A stretch of 64,000 nt of DNA from contig DASYGT010000050.1 in the NCBI GenBank assembly GCA_035999365.1, positions 186,001 to 250,000 on the forward strand, in the 5' to 3' direction. Shown here piece by piece: positions 53,173-62,014 of the stretch (position 1 is the first letter of the stretch; each line of letters begins with the position of its first letter). Position numbers and translations under genes: made by a program. This DNA is from DASYGT01 sp035999365. Lineage in GTDB: Bacteria; Actinomycetota; Actinomycetes; Mycobacteriales; Jatrophihabitantaceae. Below the pieces are notes generated by a model, which ran no database searches, was not told the origin of the DNA, and saw only the letters and a list, made by a program, of their open reading frames with translations.

Positions 53173-54741
53173 GTGATGCACGACTACACGCTCGTCGCCC
53201 TGGTACTGATCCCGCTCGTCGGGTCGCTGGTCGTCTTCTCCCTGCCTGCCGACCAGGCGAAGCTGGCCAAGCAGATCGGCCTGGCGGTCTCCCTGATCGT
53301 CGTCGCCTACACACTGGCAGTCGCCTTCAACTTCGACACGGGTGCGAACGCCGATCGTTTCCAGTTCCAAGGCAGCTGGCAATGGATCAAGGCCTTCGGA
53401 GTGCACATCGCCTTCGGCGTGGACGGCATCGCGCTGGTGCTGGTCCTCATGTCGGTCGTACTCGTTCCGGCGGTCATGCTCGCATCGTGGAACTCGTTCG
53501 ACAGCAGGTCCGGCAGCGAGGAAGCGACGTCGTCCCCCGGCGGGCAGCGCCGCAACATGAAGAACTACTTCGGGCTGCTGCTGCTGCTCGAGTTCTTCAT
53601 GGTCGGCGTGTTCACCGCCACGGACGTCTTCCTGTTCTACGTGTTCTTCGAGGCGATGCTCGTGCCGATGTACTTCATCATCGGCAGCTTCGGTGGCCCA
53701 CGCAGGCAGTACGCAGCAATGAAGTTCTTCCTGTACTCACTGGTCGGCGGTCTACTGATGCTCGCCTCGGTGATCGGGCTGTACGTCACGACCGGGTCGC
53801 GCACTTTCGCGATCGCCGACCTGATCGGCAAGGTCCCTGACGGCGCAACGCAGAAATGGCTGTTCCTCGGCTTCTTCATCGCCTTCGCCATCAAGGCACC
53901 CCTCGTGCCGTTCCACACATGGCTCCCCGACGCCGGAGCGGAGGCTCCGGCCGGCGGTGCCGCGCTGCTCGTCGGCGTTCTCGACAAGGTCGGGACGTTC
54001 GGATTCCTGCGTTACTGCTTGCCGCTGTTCCCGCAGGCGTCGCGCTACTTCGCGCCCACTGTCCTGATCCTGTCCGTGATCGGCATCCTGTACGCCGCGT
54101 TCCTGGCGATCGGCCAGCGCGACATGAAGCGGCTCGTGGCGTACACGTCGGTGGCCCACTTCGGCTTCATCGGCCTCGGCATCTTCGCCTTCACGACTCA
54201 GGGTGGCACGGGTGCGGTCCTGTACATGGTCAACCACGGCCTGTCCACGGGCGCGCTGTTCCTCGTGGTCGGCATGCTCATCGCCCGGGGCAAGAGCCGC
54301 AACGTCGACGACTACGGCGGCGCGGCGAAGGTCACGCCGATCCTGGCCGGAATGTTCCTGCTCGCCGGCCTTTCGGCGCTGGCGCTGCCGGGTATGAGCA
54401 CCTTCATCAGTGAGTTCCTCGTACTTGTGGGAACCTTCACGCGGCACAAGGGGCTCGCCGTCCTTGCGACCACCGGCATCGTGCTCGCCGCGATCTACGT
54501 CCTGTACCTCTACCAGCGCACCTTCCAGGGCAAGCTGGGCGAGGGCGTTGCGCGCTTCCGCGATCTCAATGTCCGCGAAACGCTCGCGGTCGCACCGTTG
54601 ATCGCGTTGATCATCTTCCTGGGGCTGTATCCCAAACCCGTGCTCGACATCATCAACCCGGCGATCAGGCACACCTTGTCCGACGTCCACAAGACGGACC
54701 CCGTGCCGCAGTTCGGCACCGCCGCAGGAGGAGCAAAGTGA
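53173..54741 (+). CDS. nuoM: NADH-quinone oxidoreductase subunit M
   Basis: 522-residue antiporter-like pump subunit with about 14 helices. VFFEAMLVPMYFIIG carries the conserved Glu, VPFHTWLPDAGAEAPAGGAALL the pumping helix, and RLVAYTSVAHFGFIGLG the central Lys/His helix. A 37-base gap from nuoL; GTG 53173 or ATG 53176. The stop overlaps nuoN. Confidence 0.97.
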   Translation: MMHDYTLVALVLIPLVGSLVVFSLPADQAKLAKQIGLAVSLIVVAYTLAVAFNFDTGANADRFQFQGSWQWIKAFGVHIAFGVDGIALVLVLMSVVLVPAVMLASWNSFDSRSGSEEATSSPGGQRRNMKNYFGLLLLLEFFMVGVFTATDVFLFYVFFEAMLVPMYFIIGSFGGPRRQYAAMKFFLYSLVGGLLMLASVIGLYVTTGSRTFAIADLIGKVPDGATQKWLFLGFFIAFAIKAPLVPFHTWLPDAGAEAPAGGAALLVGVLDKVGTFGFLRYCLPLFPQASRYFAPTVLILSVIGILYAAFLAIGQRDMKRLVAYTSVAHFGFIGLGIFAFTTQGGTGAVLYMVNHGLSTGALFLVVGMLIARGKSRNVDDYGGAAKVTPILAGMFLLAGLSALALPGMSTFISEFLVLVGTFTRHKGLAVLATTGIVLAAIYVLYLYQRTFQGKLGEGVARFRDLNVRETLAVAPLIALIIFLGLYPKPVLDIINPAIRHTLSDVHKTDPVPQFGTAAGGAK

Positions 54742-56300
54742 GTCACCACGTGCTAAGCGCGGCGGCGACGACGTCGTTCCACCTGCCGTCCGTCTCCTAC
54801 CACGCTCTTGCGCCCATCCTGATCATCCTCGGTGCCGCGATGCTCGGTGTGCTAGCCGAGGCCGCCCTTCCTCGTGAGGCTCGCTACGTCGCTCAGATGG
54901 GTATCACGCTGGCGGCGCTGGTGGCAGCCGCGGTCACCGTCGTCGCGCTGCACGGCACGAACGAGACAACGGTGAGCGGCGCGCTCGCGATCGACGGCGC
55001 AGGCCTGTTCCTGCAGGGCACGATCCTGATCCTGGCGGTGCTGTCTGTGCTGCTCATAGGCGAACGCAGCGTCGATGTCGGCAGCCCGATCGTCGCTTCG
55101 GCGGCGGTGGTCGTGGGTTCGCGTGCCGACCGGGAGTTGCAGACAACCGAGCGGATTCAGACCGAGATCTTCCCGCTGCTGCTGTTCGCGGTGTCGGGAA
55201 TGCTGGTCTTCACCGTCTCGAACAACCTGCTGCTCATGTTCGTAGCGCTCGAGGTCATGTCGCTGCCGCTGTACCTCATGGCCGGCTTGGCCCGGCGCCG
55301 CAGGCTGCTGTCACAGGAAGCGGCGCTCAAGTACTTCCTGCTCGGTGCGTTCGCCTCGGCATTCTTCCTGTACGGGCTCGCCTTGCTGTACGGCTACGCG
55401 AAGTCAGTCGACCTCACGGCAATCCTGTCGGCCACCAAGGGCCAGTCGACGCAGTCCGACGTGCTGCTCTACGCGGGCTTGGCGCTGCTGCTCGTCGGTC
55501 TGCTGTTCAAGGCCGGCATCGCCCCGTTCCACAGCTGGACGCCCGACGTGTATCAGGGCTCGCCGACACCGGTTACCGCATTCATGGCTTCCTGCACGAA
55601 GGTCGCGGCATTCGGCGCGATCCTGCGGGTGCTCTACGTCGGGTTCAACGCGACGGCATGGGACTGGCGTCCGATCATCTGGGCGGTTGCGATCGCGTCG
55701 ATGGCCGTCGGTGCGATCTTCGGCCTCACCCAGACCGACATCAAACGCATCCTCGCCTACTCGTCCATCGCGCACGCGGGATTCATCATGACGGCCATGG
55801 TGGCGCTGACGAAGGACGGCATCTCGAGCGTGCTGTTCTACCTGCTGACCTACGGCTTCAGCACGATGGCGGCATTCGGCTTACTCATGCTGGTGCGTGA
55901 TGCCGACGGCGAGGCGACCCATCTGTCGCAGTGGTCGGGGCTGGCGCGCAAGAGCCCGGTTGTCGCGGGCGTCATGACGATCCTGCTGATGTCGATGGCC
56001 GGCATCCCGCTCACGGCTGGGTTCGTCGGGAAGTTCTATGTCTTCCGCGCGGCCTACCACGTGGCGGCGCCGCTCGTCGTGATGTCGCTGATCTTCTCGG
56101 CGGTCGCGGCATTCTTCTACCTGCGCATCGTCGTCCTGATGTTCTTCGCCGAGCCACCTGAGAACGGCCCGACCATCGCGATTCCGGGCTGGTCGACCAC
56201 TGTCGCGCTCACCTTCGGCGTCGTCGTCACCGTCGTCCTCGGGATCGTTCCGCAGCCCGTGCTCGACCTTGCGGCGAAGGCTGCGAAGCTCAAGGCGTGA
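54738..56300 (+). CDS. nuoN: NADH-quinone oxidoreductase subunit N
   Basis: 520-residue antiporter-like pump subunit completing the membrane arm. FVALEVMSLPLYLMAGLARRRR (conserved Glu), APFHSWTPDVYQGSPTPVTAFMA and RILAYSSIAHAGFIM are the three core motifs. GTG 54738 is preceded by AGGAGGAG. Its stop codon is inside a 7-bp hairpin (56294-56312), 25 bases before the polyprenyl synthase start. Confidence 0.97.
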   Translation: MSHHVLSAAATTSFHLPSVSYHALAPILIILGAAMLGVLAEAALPREARYVAQMGITLAALVAAAVTVVALHGTNETTVSGALAIDGAGLFLQGTILILAVLSVLLIGERSVDVGSPIVASAAVVVGSRADRELQTTERIQTEIFPLLLFAVSGMLVFTVSNNLLLMFVALEVMSLPLYLMAGLARRRRLLSQEAALKYFLLGAFASAFFLYGLALLYGYAKSVDLTAILSATKGQSTQSDVLLYAGLALLLVGLLFKAGIAPFHSWTPDVYQGSPTPVTAFMASCTKVAAFGAILRVLYVGFNATAWDWRPIIWAVAIASMAVGAIFGLTQTDIKRILAYSSIAHAGFIMTAMVALTKDGISSVLFYLLTYGFSTMAAFGLLMLVRDADGEATHLSQWSGLARKSPVVAGVMTILLMSMAGIPLTAGFVGKFYVFRAAYHVAAPLVVMSLIFSAVAAFFYLRIVVLMFFAEPPENGPTIAIPGWSTTVALTFGVVVTVVLGIVPQPVLDLAAKAAKLKA

Positions 56301-56312
56301 CGAGTTCACGCC
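56294..56312 (+). terminator. Hairpin containing the nuoN stop codon
   Basis: GGCGTGA (56294-56300) pairs with TCACGCC (56306-56312) around a 5-base loop, and the nuoN TGA is in the left arm. It may end most nuo transcripts or modulate read-through into the polyprenyl synthase gene. No T-tract. Confidence 0.45.
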
Positions 56313-56325
56313 CCGAGGCTGCCCG

Positions 56326-57318
56326 GTGAGCGCTGCTCCCTTCGGCGTGGTCTTCGCCGACGACGCGCTCGAGACCGATGTCCGCCGCGGTCTCGACCAG
56401 ATCGAGTCTGCCCTGCGCGTCGCCACCCACTCCGGGGACGACTTCGTGGCCCGCGCCGCGTCGTACCTCGTCGACGCAGGCGGGAAACGGTTCCGCCCGC
56501 TCGTGAGCCTGCTGGCAGCGCATTTCGGCGACGCTGCCAGACCCGAGATCGTGCCGGCAGCCGTCGTCGTCGAGTTGACGCACCTGGCCACGCTGTACCA
56601 CGACGACGTGATGGACGAGGCCGTCGTGCGCCGCGGTGCGGTATCGGCGAATGCGCGATGGGGCAATGCCGTCGCGATCCTGACCGGCGACTTCCTCTTC
56701 GCGCGCGCGTCGAACCTGCTGGCTGACCTCGGGCCGCATGCGGTGCGGCTGCAAGCCCGCACCTTCGAACGCCTGGTCACCGGCCAGATCCGCGAGACCG
56801 TCGGCCCCCGCCCGGGCGAGGACCCCATCGAGCACTATCTGCGCGTCCTCTCGGACAAGACCGGATCGCTGATCGCGACCGCTGCGGAGTTCGGGGCGTA
56901 CTTCGCCGGCGTCGCGGCCGAGCACGTCGAGACGCTGCGCGACTTCGGTGAGCAGATCGGCGTCGCGTTCCAGATCAGCGACGACATTCTCGACATCGCC
57001 TCCGACTCGGTCGTCTCCGGCAAGACGCCGGGCACTGACCTGCGCGAGGGGGTTGCCACGCTCCCTGTGTTGTATGCGTTGCGCTCGGAGGAGGCCGGTA
57101 TGCAGCGCCTGCGCGAGCTCGTCGCGGCGCCGTTGGTCGACGAGCGTCACGCCGAGGCGCTGCAGCTGCTGCGCGCATCGACTGCGCTCGCCGAGGCGCG
57201 CGAGACGCTGCGGTCGTACGCCGACCGTGCTCGGAGGACGCTCGCCACCCTGCCGGATGTCCCGGCACGGGCCGCGCTTGCGGCGCTCACAGACACGGTG
57301 ACCGCGCGCACCAGCTGA
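56326..57318 (+). CDS. Polyprenyl diphosphate synthase (long-chain, probable menaquinone side chain)
   Basis: 330-residue trans-isoprenyl diphosphate synthase. GKRFRPL (53-59) binds IPP, the first Asp-rich motif is DDVMD (93-97) and the second DDILD (219-223). The residue 5 before the first motif is Ala88 (small), and the pocket-blocking aromatic of short-chain enzymes is absent, so a long product (octa- to nonaprenyl) is expected. Downstream of nuoN and near the MenJ-like reductase, it probably makes the menaquinone tail. GTG 56326 follows the nuoN stop by 25 bases. Relative of GrcC1 (Rv0562, recalled). Confidence 0.92.
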   Translation: MSAAPFGVVFADDALETDVRRGLDQIESALRVATHSGDDFVARAASYLVDAGGKRFRPLVSLLAAHFGDAARPEIVPAAVVVELTHLATLYHDDVMDEAVVRRGAVSANARWGNAVAILTGDFLFARASNLLADLGPHAVRLQARTFERLVTGQIRETVGPRPGEDPIEHYLRVLSDKTGSLIATAAEFGAYFAGVAAEHVETLRDFGEQIGVAFQISDDILDIASDSVVSGKTPGTDLREGVATLPVLYALRSEEAGMQRLRELVAAPLVDERHAEALQLLRASTALAEARETLRSYADRARRTLATLPDVPARAALAALTDTVTARTS

Positions 57319-57327
57319 CCGACGTGG

Positions 57328-58053
57328 TCAGATCCAGGGTGTGAGCGACGGCGTCGCCGTGAGGTGCTCGTCCACGCCGTCGGGCCGGCCCGCCAGCCAC
57401 GCGAGCAGCGCCCAATCCGGCCCCTGTACCCGCACGGCGGCATCGTCACCGTCTGCCGCCCACGAACGCCCGACGAGTTCGGGGGCGACCGATCCGGGCG
57501 GAGTCACCTCGATGCGCAGAGCCGTGCTGGCGCGCTCGCCGGCGGTTCGCGCCAGTTCCGGAAGCAGGTATGCGACGAATTCCGGTGGCCAATCCACAGG
57601 GGTGTAGGTGCCGCCGAGATCGACTCGATGCACCTCCACCTCACGCCAACGGGCCAGGACGTACTCACCGGTCGAACGGTCCTCTGTGGGCAGGTCCCAG
57701 CCTCCTACGTCGGCGACCGCCGCGAAGACGCGATCGAGGCGCTCGGACGAATCGCGGACGTCCGCGAGCAGGTCGGCACTGCCCCGCATCGCACCCGCTT
57801 CGATGTCCGCGTCGCGGCCCGAACGTCCCTGGGGGTAGCGCGCGACGATCTCACCCCGCAACGCGCCGGCGATCGTGCGCGTGATCCCGTCGGCATTGCG
57901 CGCGATGTGGCTCAGCACGTGGGCACGGGTCCAGCCCGGCAACAGCGACGGTGCTCGGACATCCGCGTCGGTCCAGCGCTCGGCATCGATGCCCTGCGCG
58001 AGCGCGGCCGTCGATGCGCGCAGGGTGAACAACGCAGCGGTGTGCTCGATCAT
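57328..58053 (-). CDS. Maleylpyruvate isomerase-like mycothiol-dependent (DinB-fold) protein
   Basis: 241-residue protein of the MDMPI family. The four-helix DinB fold includes WTRAHVLSHIARNADG (41-56), whose His48 and His/Asn neighbours are metal ligands. WREVEVHRVDLGG (~132-144) gives another His. The C-terminal SCP2-like region ends DWALLAWLAGR. The family uses mycothiol as cofactor, consistent with an actinobacterium. ATG 58053 gives the family length; longer starts are antisense-type sequence. Substrate unknown. Confidence 0.85.
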   Translation of the reverse strand: MIEHTAALFTLRASTAALAQGIDAERWTDADVRAPSLLPGWTRAHVLSHIARNADGITRTIAGALRGEIVARYPQGRSGRDADIEAGAMRGSADLLADVRDSSERLDRVFAAVADVGGWDLPTEDRSTGEYVLARWREVEVHRVDLGGTYTPVDWPPEFVAYLLPELARTAGERASTALRIEVTPPGSVAPELVGRSWAADGDDAAVRVQGPDWALLAWLAGRPDGVDEHLTATPSLTPWI

Positions 58054-58096
58054 CAGCTGATCGTGGCAGAGCGGCGGGACGTTGTGCGCACCGCCT

Positions 58097-60343
58097 CTAT
58101 GAGACCGGTGCCAGCTCCTTCTGGCCGTCGGGTTCGCCGCCGGACGTGCGTTCCCACGTGTCGTCGTCCGGCTCGACAGAAACGCGCGGCGTAATCCGGT
58201 CCAGCCACTTGGGGAAGTACCAGTTCGCCTTGCCGAATTGGTGCATGAGTGCCGGTACCAGCACCGTCCGCAGGATGAATGCGTCGAGGAAGATCGCGCC
58301 ACCCAGGCCGATGCCGACGAGCTTGATCGTGCGCTCGTTGCCGAGCAGGAAGCTGCCGAATACCGCGATCATGATGAACGCGGCCGCGGTGATGATGCCG
58401 CCGGTCTCGGTCTGGCCGACGCGGACCGCCCTGGTGTTGTCGTCGGTGTGCACCCACTCCTCATGCATGCGGCTGACGAGGAACACCTGATAGTCCATGG
58501 ACAGGCCGAACAGGATCGCGAAGAAGAGCACCGGTAGGAACGCATCGATGGGCCCGCCCCCGCCGATGCCGAGCACATCGGAGAACCAACCCCACTGGAA
58601 TATCGCGACCACGACACCGAACGAAGCAGCGGCGGCAAAGAGGTTCATGATCGCGGCAGTGAGCGGGATGACCACGCTGCGGAAGGCAAGCATCAGCAGC
58701 AAGAACGACAGCCCGATGACCGCGGCGAAGAAGAACGGGATCTTCGCACTCAGCACCTTCGCGAAGTCGACGAGAATTGCGGTCTGGCCGAAGACGTAGA
58801 TGTGGTCCGGTGAGTTCCTCTCCATCGCAGGCACCGAATGGTTGCGCAGGGTCTTGACCAGGTCGGTCGTCTTCGGGTCCTGCGGCGAGGTCGTCGTCTT
58901 GAACGTGACGAAGGCGAGATCCTTACCGATCGGCGCGGAGTGCACGCTCGAGGTGTCGACACCGGGAATCAGCTTGAGCTGACTGGCGAGACTATTCAGA
59001 TGAGAGGGTGCAGTGGCCGTCGGGCCGCTGACAACGAGTTCGAGAACCGAGTTGTAGCCCTTGCCGAAGCCCTGCGTGACGAGGTCGTACCCGCGGCGCC
59101 CGGTCGTTGAAGTCGGGTCGGTGCTCGCGTCCGCGTGACCCAGACGCATGGAGAAGAACGGGATGGCGAGCACCACGATGATGCCGGCCGCCACCGTGCC
59201 GAGCGCGAGCCTGTGGTGCGCGACGATCCTCGACCACGACGCCCATCGGGTGGGCCGATCTTGCGCGACGTACGTTCCAGCGGCAACGGCCTTGCGAATC
59301 TTGCGAGGCAGTGCGCGGTAGCCGAGCAGTGACAAGACGGCCGGCAGTAACGTCAACGACGCGATCATGGTCAGCGCGACAGCAATCGCGGTGCCGACGG
59401 CGACGCCGTACAGGAAGCTGACCCCCAGCGCGCACAAGCCGAGGATCGCCACACAGACGGTCAGGCCGGCAAACAGCACGGCTCGTCCGGACGTGTTGAC
59501 GGCAACCGAAATCGACTCACTCACCGACATGCCACGCAACAGATTTCGCCGGTGGCGAGTGACGATGAACAGGGCGTAGTCGACCCCGACGCCGATCACC
59601 ATCAGTTGCGAGAGCTGCGTGGCGAACGTCGCGACGTTCATGACGTGACTGAGCAGCGAGATCAGAGCGAGGCCGGTGCCGAGTGCGGCCGCAGCGCTGA
59701 GCAGCGGAAGGAACACCGGACCTGGAGTTCGAAAGACGATCGCGAGGATGAGCAGTGCCGCGAGCGCGCCGAGTGCCTCAGGCGGGACGCCATGCTGTAC
59801 AGAAGCGAGGTTCTCGAAGCCGCCTCCGGTGAACTCGTACTGGACCGTCGTACTCGACAGATGCCTGAGCGAGTCGTACACACCGGTGAAGTTCCCGACG
59901 CTGTTTTGATTGCCCTGCCACTCGACGTTGACCAGGCCGGTCTTGTGATCCTTGCTCAGCAACAACGGGATGCCTGGGGCGGGAGTGCTCGGCGTGGTGC
60001 AGTCGATCGTTGTCCACGGCGTGGTGATCCGCGCGACGTGATCCCCGCTGGTGCACAGCGTGACCAGGGCCGTCTGCAGGTTCGGGGGCGCCTGAGCGAG
60101 GTCAAGCTGGCCTGTCTTGGCGTGCACGACGACGGTGCCGCTCTGACCAGTCTGACTGCTCTGGCCGTTCGCCCGCAGTAGGTCGAGAACGGTCTGGCTC
60201 TCCGTGTGCGGCAGGGTGAAGACGTCCTTGTAGGTCGAACCGCCTGCGGCACTGGCCAGCAACTGGGTTCCGAGGATCAGCACGATCCAGCCGGTGATCA
60301 CCCACCACCGCTTCTCGATGGCAAAGCGCGCAAGTCGTTGCAT
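58097..60343 (-). CDS. MMPL family RND-type transporter
   Basis: 748-residue membrane transporter with 12 helices in two halves and two large extracytoplasmic loops (about 45-170 and 390-505). Proton-relay motifs: VIGVGVDYALFIVTRHRRNLLRGM (first half) and LFGLSMDYQVFLVSRMHEEWV (second half, Asp-Tyr pair). Members export lipids, siderophores or drugs. The C-terminal cytoplasmic domain is short. GGAG lies upstream of ATG 60343. It is divergent from the HTH regulator gene, about 210 bases away; whether that controls it is unknown. Confidence 0.9.
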   Translation of the reverse strand: MQRLARFAIEKRWWVITGWIVLILGTQLLASAAGGSTYKDVFTLPHTESQTVLDLLRANGQSSQTGQSGTVVVHAKTGQLDLAQAPPNLQTALVTLCTSGDHVARITTPWTTIDCTTPSTPAPGIPLLLSKDHKTGLVNVEWQGNQNSVGNFTGVYDSLRHLSSTTVQYEFTGGGFENLASVQHGVPPEALGALAALLILAIVFRTPGPVFLPLLSAAAALGTGLALISLLSHVMNVATFATQLSQLMVIGVGVDYALFIVTRHRRNLLRGMSVSESISVAVNTSGRAVLFAGLTVCVAILGLCALGVSFLYGVAVGTAIAVALTMIASLTLLPAVLSLLGYRALPRKIRKAVAAGTYVAQDRPTRWASWSRIVAHHRLALGTVAAGIIVVLAIPFFSMRLGHADASTDPTSTTGRRGYDLVTQGFGKGYNSVLELVVSGPTATAPSHLNSLASQLKLIPGVDTSSVHSAPIGKDLAFVTFKTTTSPQDPKTTDLVKTLRNHSVPAMERNSPDHIYVFGQTAILVDFAKVLSAKIPFFFAAVIGLSFLLLMLAFRSVVIPLTAAIMNLFAAAASFGVVVAIFQWGWFSDVLGIGGGGPIDAFLPVLFFAILFGLSMDYQVFLVSRMHEEWVHTDDNTRAVRVGQTETGGIITAAAFIMIAVFGSFLLGNERTIKLVGIGLGGAIFLDAFILRTVLVPALMHQFGKANWYFPKWLDRITPRVSVEPDDDTWERTSGGEPDGQKELAPVS

Positions 60344-60510
60344 TGGTTACTCCGGCAAGGTAGGTGGGGGAGCGTCGGCGCGCTCAGCGTCTCGCATTGA
60401 TCAACGCCTCGGGACCGGTTCTCAGTTCCCGTAGCGACCGTACGTTTCTATGGCACGCCCGTTCCATTCGTGTTTCCGGGACGTCGTGTCGAGCGTGACG
60501 TGGATCGCTA

Positions 60511-60533
60511 GCTAGCTGCTTGCATTTGCTAGC
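60511..60533. promoter_or_regulatory. GCTAGC inverted repeat upstream of HTH gene
   Basis: GCTAGC (60511-60516, with an overlapping copy at 60507-60512) and GCTAGC (60528-60533) flank an 11-base spacer, a short symmetric site just before the GTG of the HTH gene. Candidate autoregulatory operator. Confidence 0.4.
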
Positions 60534-60555
60534 ACCCGCGCGGGACACTGATCTC

Positions 60556-60987
60556 GTGATAGCGGAGAAGCCGAAAGAGCAGGCTAAGCGCAGCAGCGCG
60601 GCGATCGGGGAATTCATCCGAGAGCAGCGCGAGCAAGCCCAGGTGTCGCTTCGCCAGCTCGCCCGGCTCGCCGGGGTTTCTAATCCGTACCTCTCGCAGA
60701 TCGAGCGTGGCCTGCGCAAGCCCAGCGCGGACATTCTGCAGCAGATTGCGAAGGGGTTGCGGATCTCCGCCGAACAGCTCTACGTCCGGGCCGGGATTCT
60801 CGAATCCCGGGAGGGCAACCCGGAGCTGATCGCCGCGATCCTCGCCGACGAGGGTCTCGGTGAGCGGCAGAAGCAGGTTCTCGTCGACATCTACGAATCG
60901 TTCCGGCGCGAGAACGCGCAGTTGCAAGCCGGAGCCGATCGCGATGCCACCTCGGCTGCGGGCTCGAATATCGCCGTCGGCCACTGA
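60556..60987 (+). CDS. XRE-family HTH regulator (Rv0474-like)
   Basis: 143-residue regulator with an N-terminal XRE helix-turn-helix: REQREQAQVSLRQLARLAGVSNPYLSQIERG (22-52). The rest is a helical segment with SAEQLYVRAGIL and ELIAAILADEGLGERQKQVLVDIY. GTG 60556 is chosen; an upstream TTG would start inside the inverted repeat. Gene order HTH-HbhA-DUF2516 matches Rv0474-Rv0476 (recalled), so it may control the downstream HbhA-like gene. Effector unknown. Confidence 0.85.
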   Translation: MIAEKPKEQAKRSSAAIGEFIREQREQAQVSLRQLARLAGVSNPYLSQIERGLRKPSADILQQIAKGLRISAEQLYVRAGILESREGNPELIAAILADEGLGERQKQVLVDIYESFRRENAQLQAGADRDATSAAGSNIAVGH

Positions 60988-61043
60988 TCCACCGTTCTTC
61001 TCCTTTCCTCCACGGCACCACAACCATCAAGGAAGTGACACTC

Positions 61044-61529
61044 ATGTCGATCGCCACTGACATCCGTAGCTACGCCGACAACGCCCTCGCGCAGGGCAAG
61101 CAGGTCATCGATCAGGCTCAGGAGAACGTGAGCGGCCTGACCACCAAGGCCACCGATGCCGTCACCGACCTGCGCACGCAGGCCGAGAAGGCTGTCAACC
61201 TCGACGCGATCAAGACCGCGGTCGAGCCCTACCTGGCGCAGGCGAAGGGCTACTCGACCACGGTCACCGACCGCGCCGAGGAGCTGTTCAACACGGTCAA
61301 GAACGACAAGCGCGTCGCGCTCGTCGTGACCAAGGCCGAAGAGTTCACCGGAACGGTCGTCGAGACCGTCCAGGAGCGCATCGTGAAGCCGGTCCAGTCG
61401 CTCACCGGTCTCGGTGGCAAGTCGGCCAAGTCCGCGCCCAAGCCGACGGCGGCGAAGGCTGCCCCGAAGCCGGTCGCCGCGACGACCGCACGCAAGGCTC
61501 CGGCCAAGAAGGCATCGGCCAAGGCCTGA
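61044..61529 (+). CDS. Heparin-binding haemagglutinin-like protein (HbhA family)
   Basis: 161-residue protein. Residues 1-110 are a long amphipathic coiled-coil region (DIRSYADNALAQGKQVIDQAQENV, then repeated Ala/Lys/Glu heptads). The last ~40 residues are an Ala/Lys/Pro tail (KPTAAKAAPKPVAA, APAKKASAKA), the heparin- and DNA-binding part in mycobacterial HbhA. No signal peptide, as in HbhA. ATG 61044 is preceded by AAGGAAG. It is followed by a strong hairpin (61576-61609). Role inferred: adhesion, membrane or chromosome association. Confidence 0.82.
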   Translation: MSIATDIRSYADNALAQGKQVIDQAQENVSGLTTKATDAVTDLRTQAEKAVNLDAIKTAVEPYLAQAKGYSTTVTDRAEELFNTVKNDKRVALVVTKAEEFTGTVVETVQERIVKPVQSLTGLGGKSAKSAPKPTAAKAAPKPVAATTARKAPAKKASAKA

Positions 61530-61575
61530 CGCCTCGCGGCGACCTGACGAGGGGTAGGCCGCCCCGATCGACGCT

Positions 61576-61609
61576 GCTGCCCGTTCCGGATCCATCCGGG
61601 GCGGGCAGC
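61576..61609 (+). terminator. Terminator hairpin after HbhA-like gene
   Basis: GCTGCCCG (61576-61583) / CGGGCAGC (61602-61609) with a second nested CCGGAT/ATCCGG pairing, starting 46 bases after the stop. Confidence 0.6.
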
Positions 61610-61624
61610 GCTCATGTGCCCGAA

Positions 61625-61665
61625 CGTGCAAGATTCGCCGCTCTCACGACGCCAAACCTTGCACG
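61625..61665. promoter_or_regulatory. CGTGCAAG inverted repeat before DUF2516 gene
   Basis: CGTGCAAG (61625-61632) and CTTGCACG (61658-61665) are perfect reverse complements, 25 bases apart, just before the TAGGCT -10 box of the DUF2516 gene. Each arm is followed on the plus strand by ATT. Candidate operator. Confidence 0.35.
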
Positions 61666-61675
61666 ATTGATGACC

Positions 61676-61681
61676 TAGGCT
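61676..61681 (+). promoter_or_regulatory. -10 box (TAGGCT) of DUF2516 gene, leaderless type
   Basis: TAGGCT ends 6 bases before ATG 61688, identical hexamer and spacing to the nth promoter. Confidence 0.45.
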
Positions 61682-61687
61682 GGGCGA

Positions 61688-62014
61688 ATGCGCGTGGTGG
61701 ACGACCTCTACTTCTGGACGGACACGATCCTGTTCTGGAGTTTGGTCGCGCTTCGTGCCTGGGCGGTGGTCGACTGTGCGACGCGCAAGGCCGCCGCGTT
61801 CCCGGCGGTCGACAAGCTCACCAAGCCGGCTTGGCTGGCGATCCTCGTCTTCAGCGGCCTGTTCGGCTCCCTGTCGGCGCTGGGCTCGCAACTCGGCCCG
61901 ATCTCACTGATCTCAGTGATCGTCGCGTCGGTGTATCTCGCTGACGTCCGACCCGCCGTGCGCGAGATCTCCGGCGGCCGTGGCTCCGGCGGCTCCGGCG
62001 GCTCGCGCTGGTGA
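61688..62014 (+). CDS. DUF2516 family membrane protein (Rv0476-like)
   Basis: 108-residue small membrane protein with two hydrophobic segments (about 10-28 and 47-80) and a Gly/Ser-rich C-terminus (GGRGSGGSGGSRW). Conserved WAVVDCATRKAAAFPAVDKLTKPAWL between the helices is the DUF2516 signature. Third gene of the Rv0474-Rv0476-type block. Its last 102 bases overlap the 3' end of the convergent TetR gene on the other strand. Function unknown. Confidence 0.8.
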   Translation: MRVVDDLYFWTDTILFWSLVALRAWAVVDCATRKAAAFPAVDKLTKPAWLAILVFSGLFGSLSALGSQLGPISLISVIVASVYLADVRPAVREISGGRGSGGSGGSRW

